Assembly (NCBI GenBank): GCA_903926385.1
Contig: CAIYIS010000040.1
Coordinates: 1 to 52,901 of the forward strand
Source of the DNA: an uncultured Bacteroidota bacterium
GTDB taxonomy: Bacteria; Bacteroidota; Bacteroidia; 2-12-FULL-35-15
Length of the DNA: 52,901 nucleotides
Reading direction: 5' to 3'
The translations under genes were made by a program, and so were the position numbers. This document shows, piece by piece, positions 8,257 through 17,435 of this stretch. The notes under the pieces are model-generated. The model was not told the origin of the DNA, ran no database searches, and saw nothing but the letters and a program-made list of their open reading frames with translations. Numbering within the stretch: position 1 is the first letter of the stretch; each line of letters begins with the position of its first letter.

Positions 8257-8877
8257 ATGAGAAAAGAATATATAAAACACAAACTCGAAGAAAAGGATGT
8301 AAATAAAAATCCAATTTTGCAGTTCGAAGAATGGTTTAATGCCGCTGGCGATAGCAACTTAGTAGAGCATTATATCATGACCTTGGCCACTGCCGATAAA
8401 CAAGGAAGGCCATCGGCCAGAATAGTACTAATGCGAAATTTTGATGAAAATGGTTTTGTGTTTTTTACTAATTACGCCAGCCGTAAAGGTCAAGATATAT
8501 TAGAAAATCCAAACGCCTGCTTACTATTTTTCTGGCAGGAATTAGAGCGTCAGGTAAGAATAGAAGGTCAATTAGAGAAAATTACTGATAAGGAATCGGA
8601 CTTGTATTTTGAATCGCGCCCTTACGAAAGTAGGCTGGGAGCATGGACATCTGAGCAAAGCAAGGTGATAGATGGAAGACATATTCTCGATACTCGATTC
8701 GAAGAGTTTTCAAAAAAATATGCTGACGGATATGTACCTCGTCCTCCTCATTGGGGAGGTTATCGTTTAAAACCGGCTCATATTGAGTTTTGGCAGGGGC
8801 GACCAAGTCGCTTGCACGACCGTATATTATTTACTCTTGAAAATAGAGAGTGGAAAATGGAAAGGCTAGCTCCATAG
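8257..8877 (+). CDS. pdxH: Pyridoxamine/pyridoxine 5'-phosphate oxidase
   Basis: A 206-residue FMN-dependent oxidase of the usual PdxH length. It shows P-S-A-R-I-V-L-M-R (FMN and phosphate contacts), F-F-T-N-Y-x-S-R-K-G, the S-R-P-Y-E-S-R-L-G-A-W block, and the C-terminal diagnostic P-x-H-W-G-G-Y-R-L and E-F-W-Q-G-R-P-S-R-L-H-D-R motifs. The C-terminal R-P-S-R-L-H-D-R separates true PdxH from other split-barrel proteins. It oxidises PNP or PMP to PLP in the cytoplasm. It is the last gene of the rhomboid operon, five bases after the PLP-dependent enzyme. Confidence 0.97.
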   Translation: MRKEYIKHKLEEKDVNKNPILQFEEWFNAAGDSNLVEHYIMTLATADKQGRPSARIVLMRNFDENGFVFFTNYASRKGQDILENPNACLLFFWQELERQVRIEGQLEKITDKESDLYFESRPYESRLGAWTSEQSKVIDGRHILDTRFEEFSKKYADGYVPRPPHWGGYRLKPAHIEFWQGRPSRLHDRILFTLENREWKMERLAP

Positions 8878-8890
8878 CTAATATTAACTA

Positions 8891-9700
8891 TTACATATTT
8901 CCGTCTACTGGTTTCTTTCTTTCCCTGTATGGGAGCATAATTCCGAGCGTTCCTATTACTTCGTAAGTAAAGAAGCTTTGCTTGGCTTTTCCTTCGTAAA
9001 CATTCAATCCCCAGTAATTGGCATAATCTACTTTCTGGGATAAATCAAGAAATACATAATTGGATATCTCAAGGCGATAAGAAGCTTCGATACCTGCATT
9101 CAAACCTCCAAACTGAAATCCTGCATTATTCTGGTGTCCCATAATGGTGTTTTCGGTGTGAGGAACCAATGGGCCAATACCTATTTTATAGAGGTTAAAA
9201 AATTTAAGAAATCCATTTTTAGTCCCGCAGATGTAAAAACGTTTCATCACATTAAATAGAAAGAAATTTGCTCCATTATTAAGTTTCCAGAAATTCACAC
9301 TGTCCACTATAACCATATTGGTATCTAAATTTCTTCCTCCTAATGTACCAGTTATATGTGCATACTGCCCAGGAGTCATTTGATATTTAGTATGATCAAA
9401 ATTAAACTCAAAACCCCAGCTTGGATGTTTCTTAAGGAAAAATCCGAAACGATAGTTGTATTGAGGAATGCTCAGTTCATGCTGAAATAACTTATCCCAT
9501 CCTATTCTGTCATTACCAGCCACATTGTTGAACTGAAAATTATTTCCCTGCGAGGGTTGCGAAACTTTAATGGTACTGCTGCCGTACCACTCTTTATTGT
9601 ATCCCCACGAAAAATACATTCGCGAAGTATAAGGATTGGTTATTTGAGCATTTCCAGTTAAGGTTAATGCAGTAATAAGGATGGTTAATGCCTTTTTCAT
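8891..9700 (-). CDS. Secreted or outer-membrane protein of unknown function
   Basis: A 269-residue protein with a signal peptide (MKKALTILITALTLTGNAQ). The mature part is rich in Tyr, Phe, Trp and Asn with alternating polar/nonpolar strands (for example Y-N-Y-R-F-G-F-F-L and W-G-F-E-F-N-F-D-H). It ends in strand-like blocks such as Y-R-L-E-I-S-N-Y-V-F-L-D-L-S, so an outer-membrane beta-barrel is likely. I do not recognise the family. It converges on pdxH with only 13 bases between the stop codons. Confidence 0.7.
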   Translation of the reverse strand: MKKALTILITALTLTGNAQITNPYTSRMYFSWGYNKEWYGSSTIKVSQPSQGNNFQFNNVAGNDRIGWDKLFQHELSIPQYNYRFGFFLKKHPSWGFEFNFDHTKYQMTPGQYAHITGTLGGRNLDTNMVIVDSVNFWKLNNGANFFLFNVMKRFYICGTKNGFLKFFNLYKIGIGPLVPHTENTIMGHQNNAGFQFGGLNAGIEASYRLEISNYVFLDLSQKVDYANYWGLNVYEGKAKQSFFTYEVIGTLGIMLPYRERKKPVDGNM

Positions 9701-9719
9701 TTGGTTGGTTTTAGGGCGG

Positions 9720-9727
9720 CAAAAATA
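9720..9727 (-). promoter_or_regulatory. Promoter -7 box (TATTTTTG) of the 8891-9700 gene
   Basis: Exact TAnnTTTG match on the minus strand, 19 bases upstream of the start codon. Confidence 0.5.
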
Positions 9728-9883
9728 ATTATTATTTAAAAGCTACCACATGGATAGTCTGATGAATATTGATAAATAAACATAAAATACCAGGCAGTTA
9801 AAGGAACTAAAATTGATTTTCATTCTTCAAAATACAAATTAATACGGATATTTGTTTCCTGAAATAAACCTGAACACCAACAA

Positions 9884-11491
9884 ATGACAACCGAAGATAT
9901 AGCCAAACACCTTAAACTAACAGCACAACTGCTCGAACTGCATGAGCAGAACCCTTTCAAGATAAAATCAATTGCTAATGCGGCTTTCAAGCTAGGGAAA
10001 ACCGATATTGATTTATCGGGTAAAACAATTGATGAACTCGAGAAAATAGAAGGAATAGGGAAGGGGATAGCCGGAAAGATAATGGAACTTCAAACAACCG
10101 GAGGGCTTAAAGAACTCACGGAAATGACGGAGATTACTCCTGAGGGTGTGATGGAGATGCTCAAAATTAAAGGCATTGGCCCTAAGAAAGTGGGTCAACT
10201 TTGGCGTGAACTTGAAATTGAAAGTATTGGCGAATTGCTATATGCTTGTAACGAAAACAGGTTGCTTTTGTTAAAAGGTTTTGGAGTAAAAACTCAGGCT
10301 GAAGTAAAAAAACAAATCGAGTTTTTTCAATCGAGTGTTGGTTGGTTTCATTATGCTTCTATAGAACAGTCCGCTACAGAACTGGTAAATGATATAAAGA
10401 AGCAACTGGAAACGGAATTAGTTTCGCTTACCGGAGCCATGCGCAGAAAGTGCGAAGTGGTTGATAAAATAGAAATACTTATTGGCAGAGATGATAAAAG
10501 TTACATAATTCCTGATGGGGGCCGCAACACGATTCATGTTGAATTAATTTATAGCAATCCTCAAGAGTTTTATTCCCGATTATTCGAAACCACAGCGGGC
10601 AATGATTTTAATCCTTCACCGTTTGTGCTTCAAAATGTAAATTCTGAAGAAGAACTTTTTGCTTTGAATCAAATGCAATATATACAACCTGAACTAAGGG
10701 AGATGAATGATTATGTAGCTTTAGCCAAAGAGAATAAAATTCCGGACTTATTACAAGTTACCGATTTAAAAGGCATTTTGCACAACCATAGCACTTATAG
10801 CGATGGGATTAATACACTTGAGGAAATGGCCCTATACTGCAAAGAACTCGGTTATGAATACCTTGGTATGTGCGACCATTCTCAATCGGCTTTTTATGCC
10901 GAAGGAATGAAGGTGGATAAAATACTTCGTCAACATGCAGAGATTGATGCGTTGAATAAAAAACTATTTCCGTTTCGGATTTTTAAAGGTGTAGAAAGTG
11001 ATATATTAAACGATGGCTCTCTCGATTATCCAGAAGAAATTCTAAAATCCTTTGATTTTATTGTGGCTTCTGTGCATTCTAATTTAAAAATGAATGAAGA
11101 AAAAGCCACAGCCCGATTAATTAAAGCTGTGGAGAACCCTTATACCACTATATTAGGACATCCCACTGCTCGTCTGTTATTATCACGAGCTGGTTATCCT
11201 ATTGACCATAAAAAAGTAATAGATGCTTGTTCAGCAAACGGAGTGATTATCGAACTCAATGCTCATCCGTATCGTCTGGATATCGACTGGAGGTGGATTC
11301 CGTATTGTATTGAAAAAGGAGTCAGGATATCTATCAATCCCGATGCTCATGAACTAAGCGGTTATCATGATATGTATTTCGGAACTTGTGTAGCTCGCAA
11401 AGGAATGCTCACTAAAGAAATGTGTTTTAATTCACTTTCGTTATCCGAAATCGACAGTTATTTTATGTCTAGAAAGAAACTAAACTCTTAA
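9884..11491 (+). CDS. PolX-like protein: degenerate DNA polymerase X domain plus PHP phosphoesterase
   Basis: A 535-residue protein with bacterial PolX architecture. Residues ~1-150 carry helix-hairpin-helix motifs (E-G-I-G-K-G-I-A and K-G-I-G-P-K-K-V). Residues ~155-290 are the nucleotidyltransferase region, and residues ~293-535 a PHP domain with metal ligands in H-N-H-S-T-Y-S-D-G (300-308), C-D-H-S, G-V-E-S-D, A-S-V-H-S-N, G-H-P-T and N-P-D-A-H-E. The polymerase carboxylates seem changed: the usual G-D-I-D-I is D-K-I-E-I (194-198), and the third Asp position appears as Glu220 in H-V-E-L-I. So the PHP nuclease is probably active while DNA synthesis is doubtful. The GH3 gene follows 9 bases later. 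Confidence 0.85.
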   Translation: MTTEDIAKHLKLTAQLLELHEQNPFKIKSIANAAFKLGKTDIDLSGKTIDELEKIEGIGKGIAGKIMELQTTGGLKELTEMTEITPEGVMEMLKIKGIGPKKVGQLWRELEIESIGELLYACNENRLLLLKGFGVKTQAEVKKQIEFFQSSVGWFHYASIEQSATELVNDIKKQLETELVSLTGAMRRKCEVVDKIEILIGRDDKSYIIPDGGRNTIHVELIYSNPQEFYSRLFETTAGNDFNPSPFVLQNVNSEEELFALNQMQYIQPELREMNDYVALAKENKIPDLLQVTDLKGILHNHSTYSDGINTLEEMALYCKELGYEYLGMCDHSQSAFYAEGMKVDKILRQHAEIDALNKKLFPFRIFKGVESDILNDGSLDYPEEILKSFDFIVASVHSNLKMNEEKATARLIKAVENPYTTILGHPTARLLLSRAGYPIDHKKVIDACSANGVIIELNAHPYRLDIDWRWIPYCIEKGVRISINPDAHELSGYHDMYFGTCVARKGMLTKEMCFNSLSLSEIDSYFMSRKKLNS

Positions 11492-11500
11492 TCTCGCATC

Positions 11501-13018
11501 ATGCCCATATTAAACAGCATTGCCAGTTGGTGGATGAGAAAACGAATGCATCAGATTGAGCTTTTTATGAAGTATCCGGATGATGTGCAGGAGGAGAGTT
11601 TGCGCAAATTAATAACTGCTGCCAAAGACACAGAGTGGGGGAGGAGATACGATTACAGAAACATTTCTTCTGTGGAGCAATTCAGAAACAATGTTCCTCT
11701 TCAGGATTACGACTCTCTGAAACCCATTATCGACAGAGTGCGCAGAGGGGAGCAAAATGTTTTATGGCATTCCGAAATTAAGTATTTTGCCAAATCATCG
11801 GGCACAACCAATGATAGAAGTAAGTTTATTCCCGTAAGTCAGGAAAGTCTGGACACCTGTCATTACAACGGAGGGCGCGATATGATAGCTATTCATTGTT
11901 CCCTCAATCCCGAAACGCAATTGTTTACCGGAAAAAATCTGGCTCTTGCCGGAAGCATGGTTACAGATAATTTCGGGAGTTACGAATCTCAAAATGGAGA
12001 TTTATCCGCCATTGTAATCAATAACCTTCCCGTATGGGCAGAGTTTTTTAGAGCTCCTGATTTGTCCATTGCCTTGCTCGACAAATGGGACGAAAAACTC
12101 GAAAAACTTGCCAAAGCCACCATGCAGGAAAATATGGTAAGTTTGGCTGGTGTGCCATCTTGGATGCTTATCATATTAAAAAAAGTGCTTGAAGAAACTG
12201 GAAAATCATGCATAACCGAAGTGTGGCCCAATTTGGAAGTGTATTTTCATGGTGGTGTAAATTTTAGTCCTTATAAAGAACAATTCAAGAGTATTATCAA
12301 CAAGGAAGAACTGCAGTATCTCGAATTATACAATGCCACCGAAGGTTTTTTCGGAATTCAAGACCAACGTCATTCCGAAGAACTCTTGCTGATGCTCGAT
12401 TACGGGATATTTTATGAGTTTATAAAAGCTGACGAAAGCGAACTTGAAAACCCCAAGATGTATTCATTATCAGAAGTAGATCTGTTTACTAATTACGCCC
12501 TCGTTATTTCAACCAGTGCTGGCATTTGGCGATACAAACTAGGCGATACAATTCGGTTTACTTCAGTATATCCTTTTCGATTTAAAATTACTGGACGTAC
12601 CAAACATTTTATGAATGCGTTTGGTGAAGAAATTATAATGGATAATGCAGATAAAGCTATGCTCATTGCTTGCGAAAAATCAGCGGCACTTATTCGCGAA
12701 TACACAGCCGCCCCTGTATATATGGATGATAATGGAAACGGAGCTCACGAGTGGCTTATAGAGTTTGAAACCGAACCCGAAAATTTGGAATATTTTACAG
12801 AAATGCTCGACAATGCACTCAAATCAATTAATTCGGATTATGAAGCCAAACGGTACAGAGATTTGGCATTAAAAAAACCTATTGTATTGTCCTTGCCAAA
12901 AGGCACTTTTTACAGATGGTTCGAACGAAAAAATAAACTCGGAGGGCAGCATAAAGTACCTCGCCTAAGTAACGATAGAAAATGTGTGGACGAGATTCTT
13001 GATATCCTCAAAAAATAA
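11501..13018 (+). CDS. GH3-superfamily acyl-adenylate-forming protein
   Basis: A 505-residue protein of the GH3 auxin-responsive-promoter superfamily. The AMP/phosphate loop F-A-K-S-S-G-T-T-N-D-R-S-K-F-I-P is at residues ~96-111, Y-N-A-T-E-G-F-F-G is the adenylate-binding motif, and W-R-Y-K-L-G-D and I-T-G-R-T-K-H are also present. Plant members join amino acids to jasmonate or auxin; the bacterial substrates are mostly unknown, so no substrate is proposed. It lies 9 bases after the PolX-like gene and is probably cotranscribed with it. Confidence 0.88.
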   Translation: MPILNSIASWWMRKRMHQIELFMKYPDDVQEESLRKLITAAKDTEWGRRYDYRNISSVEQFRNNVPLQDYDSLKPIIDRVRRGEQNVLWHSEIKYFAKSSGTTNDRSKFIPVSQESLDTCHYNGGRDMIAIHCSLNPETQLFTGKNLALAGSMVTDNFGSYESQNGDLSAIVINNLPVWAEFFRAPDLSIALLDKWDEKLEKLAKATMQENMVSLAGVPSWMLIILKKVLEETGKSCITEVWPNLEVYFHGGVNFSPYKEQFKSIINKEELQYLELYNATEGFFGIQDQRHSEELLLMLDYGIFYEFIKADESELENPKMYSLSEVDLFTNYALVISTSAGIWRYKLGDTIRFTSVYPFRFKITGRTKHFMNAFGEEIIMDNADKAMLIACEKSAALIREYTAAPVYMDDNGNGAHEWLIEFETEPENLEYFTEMLDNALKSINSDYEAKRYRDLALKKPIVLSLPKGTFYRWFERKNKLGGQHKVPRLSNDRKCVDEILDILKK

Positions 13019-13084
13019 AACATCATCATTCATGCTGTACGCATTTCGAGTATATTCATTTTTTAAATTAATTTTACATCATCA

Positions 13085-13876
13085 ATGAAATACATCACTT
13101 CCATATTATTGTTGCTTTTCTCTGCCAGTTGTTTTTCGCAAAACAATTTCAACTTGATGGCTACCATCAATACCGAATCCGATTTTTTTACAACCGACAA
13201 TTTATGTAATGTATATGTTGTAAAAAAAAACGAACTCACTAAATACGATAAAACCGGAAAACTGCTTTACAAATACAGCAACAATAGTTTTGGAAACATA
13301 ACCTCTGTAGATGTTTCGAACATGCTTCGCATTATGGTTTTTTACCGCGATTTTTTACAGGTTGTTTTTTTAGACAATACACTAAGTGTAACTGGAGATG
13401 CCATAAGCTTGGAACAACTCGGTTTTCAGCAAACTCAGTTAGCTTGTGCATCTCACAATTCGGGCTGGTGGATTTACGATCAACAAAATTTCGAACTCAT
13501 TCGTTTAGATCAGAATCTTGCCAAAACACAACAAACAGGCAATCTCAGCACTACTTTATTTACCACCATACAACCTAACCGACTAGTAGAATACGACAAT
13601 AAAATATTTCTTAACAATCCTTCTTCAGGCGTATTGATTTTCGATGTCTATGGAACTTACAATAAAACCATAGCACTCAAAGGCGCTCTGCAGTTTCAAC
13701 CCATTGGCGACTGGATATATTTTATGTCGGATAATGGAGTAAAAGCCTATAATTATATTACCACCGACCAAAAACAATTCGATATGCCTGCCGTTCCTTA
13801 CGATGCTTTTCGTCTCGAATTTGGCACATTGGCTTTGCATACACCTAGAGCCATTTATCTGTACGCTTCAGAATAG
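13085..13876 (+). CDS. Exported protein of unknown function, beta-propeller-like
   Basis: A 263-residue protein with a short signal peptide (MKYITSILLLLFSASCFSQ). The mature chain has repeated strand-turn blocks of about 40 residues such as N-L-C-N-V-Y-V-V-K-K-N-E-L-T-K-Y-D and N-K-I-F-L-N-N-P-S-S-G-V-L-I-F-D, which resemble blades of a beta-propeller. No enzyme motif is visible. It follows the GH3 gene by 66 bases in the same direction and may belong to that transcript. Confidence 0.75.
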   Translation: MKYITSILLLLFSASCFSQNNFNLMATINTESDFFTTDNLCNVYVVKKNELTKYDKTGKLLYKYSNNSFGNITSVDVSNMLRIMVFYRDFLQVVFLDNTLSVTGDAISLEQLGFQQTQLACASHNSGWWIYDQQNFELIRLDQNLAKTQQTGNLSTTLFTTIQPNRLVEYDNKIFLNNPSSGVLIFDVYGTYNKTIALKGALQFQPIGDWIYFMSDNGVKAYNYITTDQKQFDMPAVPYDAFRLEFGTLALHTPRAIYLYASE

Positions 13877-14017
13877 TATATTCTTAATTCATTTTTTTGG
13901 CTTTTACATATCTTGAAATCATTTTACGAAAAAACTTATTCACAATTTGCACTTTTTTTCTTGTCAGGATTCAAGAATTAGTATTTTCGTTTCGATTTTT
14001 AAAAACAATATTTTTTT

Positions 14018-14644
14018 ATGCATATAGCAATAGCAGGAAACATAGGTGCGGGTAAAACTACACTCACTACTTTACTCGCCAAACACTTTAAATGGCAGCC
14101 TCATTTCGAAGACGCGGATGACAATCCTTACCTAAACGATTTTTATGAAGATATGCAACGCTGGTCGTTCAATTTGCAGGTATATTTCCTTAACTCTCGT
14201 TTCGGGCAAGTACAGAAAATAAGAAACAGCGGCAAAACAGTTATTCAGGACCGTACCATTTACGAAGATGCTTATATATTTGCTCCCAACCTTCATGCAA
14301 TGGGATTAATGACTACTCGCGATTACAATAATTATTTCGCACTTTTTAAATTGATGGAGTCGTTTATTTCTCCTCCCGATTTGCTTATTTACCTTCGAGC
14401 TTCGGTACCTACCCTTGTTCGTCAAATCGAAAAAAGAGGACGAGAATACGAAAACTCTATTAATATTGAATATCTAAAACGATTGAACGAACGTTACGAA
14501 GCTTTTATTTCTTCTTATGAAGAAGACCATAAAGATGCTAAACTAATTATCATCGATGTAGACCATAACGAATTTAATGAAAACCAGGAAGATCTTGGTA
14601 TCATTATCAATAAAATCAATGCCGAAATTAATGGGTTGTTTTAA
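14018..14644 (+). CDS. Deoxynucleoside kinase
   Basis: A 208-residue kinase of the dNK/dGK/dCK family. The P-loop G-N-I-G-A-G-K-T is at residues 7-14. E-D-A-D-D-N-P-Y-L and W-S-F-N-L-Q-V-Y-F-L form the nucleoside-binding part, Q-D-R-T-I-Y-E-D is the DRS/DRT-like catalytic motif, and R-G-R-E-Y-E is the lid. It phosphorylates deoxynucleosides for salvage, most likely purines, as in related Bacteroidota proteins; the exact preference is inference. TATTTTCG at 13982-13989 is a possible promoter and a strong terminator follows. Confidence 0.92.
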   Translation: MHIAIAGNIGAGKTTLTTLLAKHFKWQPHFEDADDNPYLNDFYEDMQRWSFNLQVYFLNSRFGQVQKIRNSGKTVIQDRTIYEDAYIFAPNLHAMGLMTTRDYNNYFALFKLMESFISPPDLLIYLRASVPTLVRQIEKRGREYENSINIEYLKRLNERYEAFISSYEEDHKDAKLIIIDVDHNEFNENQEDLGIIINKINAEINGLF

Positions 14645-14663
14645 TTTTCCTTCCTTTAACTTC

Positions 14664-14704
14664 TAATCACAAAAAAGGCTGCATCCGCAGCCTTTTTTGT
14701 GATT
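14664..14704. terminator. Bidirectional terminator between the dNK and VF530 genes
   Basis: AATCACAAAAAAGGCTGC pairs with GCAGCCTTTTTTGTGATT around a short loop. The T-run on either strand can end the dNK transcript (+) and possibly minus-strand transcripts. Confidence 0.85.
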
Positions 14705-14804
14705 CAGTTCTTCAATCTTGCATTGCGTCAAACGGAATTAAATCAAATTAGAAAGTGAATGAGGTGAATTGATAGTAAGGTTTCACCACTTAGGAGCTAA
14801 GATT

Positions 14805-15044
14805 TTACAACTTTTTATTTTGATTTTCTTTACGGATAACGTAGAGATACAAACTTTCCACCTTTTCTCTAGCCCACGGTGTTTTGCGCAAAAACTTTAA
14901 ACTCGAATTTATACTTGGGTCTTTTGTAAAACAATTAATTTTTACTTGTTCCCCTAAATATCCCCAACCTTTGGTTTCTACCAGATACGTTACGATTTGC
15001 TCAAGTGTAATTCCGTGAAGTGGATTGTTTTTTTGAACTGTCAT
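14805..15044 (-). CDS. VF530-family (DUF2132) DNA-binding protein
   Basis: A 79-residue protein that matches the VF530 family through most of its length: [48 protein letters not shown]. The family is a small helical fold with reported resemblance to DNA-binding proteins; its cell role is not known. It stands alone. Confidence 0.9.
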   Translation of the reverse strand: MTVQKNNPLHGITLEQIVTYLVETKGWGYLGEQVKINCFTKDPSINSSLKFLRKTPWAREKVESLYLYVIRKENQNKKL

Positions 15045-15119
15045 TTTGTTTAATTTTTAGTGAATGGGTGATTGATTTAGGCGGGTGTGGAAGTTTATAA
15101 TTCTTAATTGTAATTCCCT

Positions 15120-15446
15120 CTACACGTTCCTTTCAAATTTCATTTCCCATTTGCTTCCTTTGCCTGTTTGACCCGGAACTTTAAACTCTCCAAATACCAT
15201 TTCAATTTGATTAGCCGATTTAATGTAAAACTTCGAATCAGCTTTAAAACAAAGATAATCTCCATCCCAGTCGGCTGTGGCATCAAAGGAGAGTTTGTAT
15301 TTCCTTTCATCGTTTACAAACAACAGCAATGTAACTTCTTTGGTTGTTAAAGTTACTTTTCCATTGTAATTCGGAAACAGCTTTGTTGGCATGCTTTTCC
15401 ACGAGCCCTGACAGTTTTCGTTGGTGAGTGCTTTTAGTTTGTCCAT
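15120..15446 (-). CDS. Hypothetical protein, 108 residues
   Basis: A 108-residue cytoplasmic protein without a signal peptide. It looks mainly beta: alternating strands such as G-K-V-T-L-T-T-K-E-V-T-L-L-L-F-V and D-Y-L-C-F-K-A-D-S-K-F-Y-I-K, ending in W-E-M-K-F-E-R. No known family is recognised. A TAATTTTG promoter lies 34 bases upstream, which supports it as a real gene. Confidence 0.65.
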   Translation of the reverse strand: MDKLKALTNENCQGSWKSMPTKLFPNYNGKVTLTTKEVTLLLFVNDERKYKLSFDATADWDGDYLCFKADSKFYIKSANQIEMVFGEFKVPGQTGKGSKWEMKFERNV

Positions 15447-15480
15447 TTTTTATTATTAATCAAACGTGCTTTTGCTAATA

Positions 15481-15488
15481 CAAAATTA
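15481..15488 (-). promoter_or_regulatory. Promoter -7 box (TAATTTTG) of the 15120-15446 gene
   Basis: Exact TAnnTTTG match on the minus strand, 34 bases before the start codon. Confidence 0.5.
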
Positions 15489-15586
15489 ATATTTTATTTC
15501 GAAAATTTGTAACTGTTTTTTATTGCACTGCACATACTGATTTTTAGAAGCCAATAGGGGAGTTTACACTCCGCAGAGGTAAACAA

Positions 15587-17425
15587 CTATTTATTTTTAT
15601 TTTTTATTAATTGCCTGTAATAGTTTCTTCTTTCCGAATCATGAAAAATAGATTCATTCCATTTTTCGGCCTCCTTGAAGTTTCCTTCGTTTATAAATAT
15701 AGCTGTAAGGTTTAGCTTTGGTTCATCAAAACGAGGATTAATAGTGGCCGATTCTAAATAATATAACTTAGCAGTGTCAATGGAGTTATTCATAAAATAT
15801 GCGCTTCCTAAATCGTTTAACACGTAATGATTAAATGGATGAAGACGGAGAGCAGATTTAAAATCAGATAAGGCAGAGGAATAGTTAGTAAGGTTTGCAT
15901 TTGCATTGCCTCTGTACCAATATATAGGCATGGTGGTGGGATCGACTGTATAGCAAAAGGACATGGCCGAGTTGCATAAACTAATTACATTCGTATCATT
16001 CTTCTTTAATCTTTCTACATACATCTTTTTTGTAAAATATTCCCCTTTAAAATTTAATAGTGAAAAGTATAAAATAGCGACAACAGGCAAGAATGCGATT
16101 TTCGAAACAAAAGAGGGCAATTTGAACTGTGTAAAATGAATTGCAACTTCATCCTTTTTAATGTAAAAAATAGAAATGCCTAATAATAGTGCATATAATA
16201 CATTGTGTTCTATTCGTTCTCCCGGAAAATCGAAAAAGGAGATAATTAAAAACCCTGTTATTCCTGAAATCAGAATCAGGTAATAAATACGGTATTGATT
16301 AATTAACCTATAGTAAAGCATAAAAATAATGCTCAACGTAAAAATGAGGAAGAGGTTAAAACCTATTATCCCGTATTGCGAAAAATTCCATAGGAAATCA
16401 TTATGTGGCCTCTGAAAAGTTACATTCAAATCCTGTAAAGGATATATTTTCGGAAGTGATGTTGCAGGGAATTCTATTTGCCAGTTATTAGCACCCACTC
16501 CAAACCAAAAATATTCATTAATCATATCGTAGGTTTTTTCCCAGATAAGCACACGCTCCGAAACGGTGGCTAAATCAGTCACGTTTTCAGAATTATAAAT
16601 TCCGGGTTTATTCTTATTATATACGCTTAAAAAGCGGGGACAGGCATAAATGAAAAAAATATTGAGAATCACTAATGTCGAAGCAGCAAAAAGAATTGTT
16701 CGTTTAAAAGTAATGGATTTGATTTTTGTTTTTAAAAAATAAAGTATGGCTGTTGAAATAAAAAATCCCGTAAAGCCCAGCCAAACAGCCCTTGTTTGTA
16801 AAATCACTACTAATGCCATTTGAATAACAATTGCAATTGCAGAAATATATTTCCATTTTGTTTCGAGGTAGAACAAGCCAATAAACGAAAATACAGAGCA
16901 AAGAAAAATGAAGGATGAGTATAAATTTTTGTGACCACTGCTTCCTGTCAGATTATACAAATAGGTATGCGATAGCTCGGGCAGGTCGATGAGCTGAAGG
17001 GTAATTTGAATGACAGAAATTAAAAAAATCACAAGGATTATTTTAAGAAGATCTGCCAAAAAAAACTCTTTATAATGGCAGAGCAAATAATTGGCAAGAA
17101 TAAATACCAAAAAGAACAACACAATTTTTGAAGATTCGATTATAGCCAACGAAACATTAACCGACCAAAGAGAGGACAACACACAGAAAGTAACAAAACC
17201 CAAATAAATAATGGAAAAGAAATCAATATAAAAGTTGAATTTCTTTAAAAAGAAGCTAGTATAGAATATAAAAACTGCAAGAAAAAAAGAAAGGAAAACA
17301 AAGCGAGTGCTCAGGGTGCTATCCAGCGCAGTATCTGTAAAAACAAGGCAACTAAGTAATACCCCTAATGAAAATAAATCAATAGAAAAACGTGTTGATT
17401 TATTTTCCAGTGGTGCAACGGGCAT
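15587..17425 (-). CDS. O-antigen ligase/polymerase (Wzy_C) family membrane protein with C-terminal TPR
   Basis: A 612-residue protein. About 11-12 hydrophobic segments fill residues 15-450, then a soluble C-terminus carries two or three TPR units (A-L-S-D-F-K-S-A-L-R-L-H-P-F-N and A-K-L-Y-Y-L-E-S-A-T-I-N-P). The large periplasmic loop has the Wzy_C/WaaL hallmarks: Q-T-R-A-V-W-L-G, S-E-R-V-L-I-W, G-V-G-A-N-N-W and R-P-H-N-D-F-L-W. Family members join or polymerise surface glycans on lipid carriers. In Bacteroidota some act in protein O-glycosylation. No glycan gene cluster is near, so the substrate is open. It lies 10 bases after a secreted-protein gene on the same strand. Confidence 0.85.
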   Translation of the reverse strand: MPVAPLENKSTRFSIDLFSLGVLLSCLVFTDTALDSTLSTRFVFLSFFLAVFIFYTSFFLKKFNFYIDFFSIIYLGFVTFCVLSSLWSVNVSLAIIESSKIVLFFLVFILANYLLCHYKEFFLADLLKIILVIFLISVIQITLQLIDLPELSHTYLYNLTGSSGHKNLYSSFIFLCSVFSFIGLFYLETKWKYISAIAIVIQMALVVILQTRAVWLGFTGFFISTAILYFLKTKIKSITFKRTILFAASTLVILNIFFIYACPRFLSVYNKNKPGIYNSENVTDLATVSERVLIWEKTYDMINEYFWFGVGANNWQIEFPATSLPKIYPLQDLNVTFQRPHNDFLWNFSQYGIIGFNLFLIFTLSIIFMLYYRLINQYRIYYLILISGITGFLIISFFDFPGERIEHNVLYALLLGISIFYIKKDEVAIHFTQFKLPSFVSKIAFLPVVAILYFSLLNFKGEYFTKKMYVERLKKNDTNVISLCNSAMSFCYTVDPTTMPIYWYRGNANANLTNYSSALSDFKSALRLHPFNHYVLNDLGSAYFMNNSIDTAKLYYLESATINPRFDEPKLNLTAIFINEGNFKEAEKWNESIFHDSERRNYYRQLIKNKNK

Positions 17426-17435
17426 TCATTAAAAA

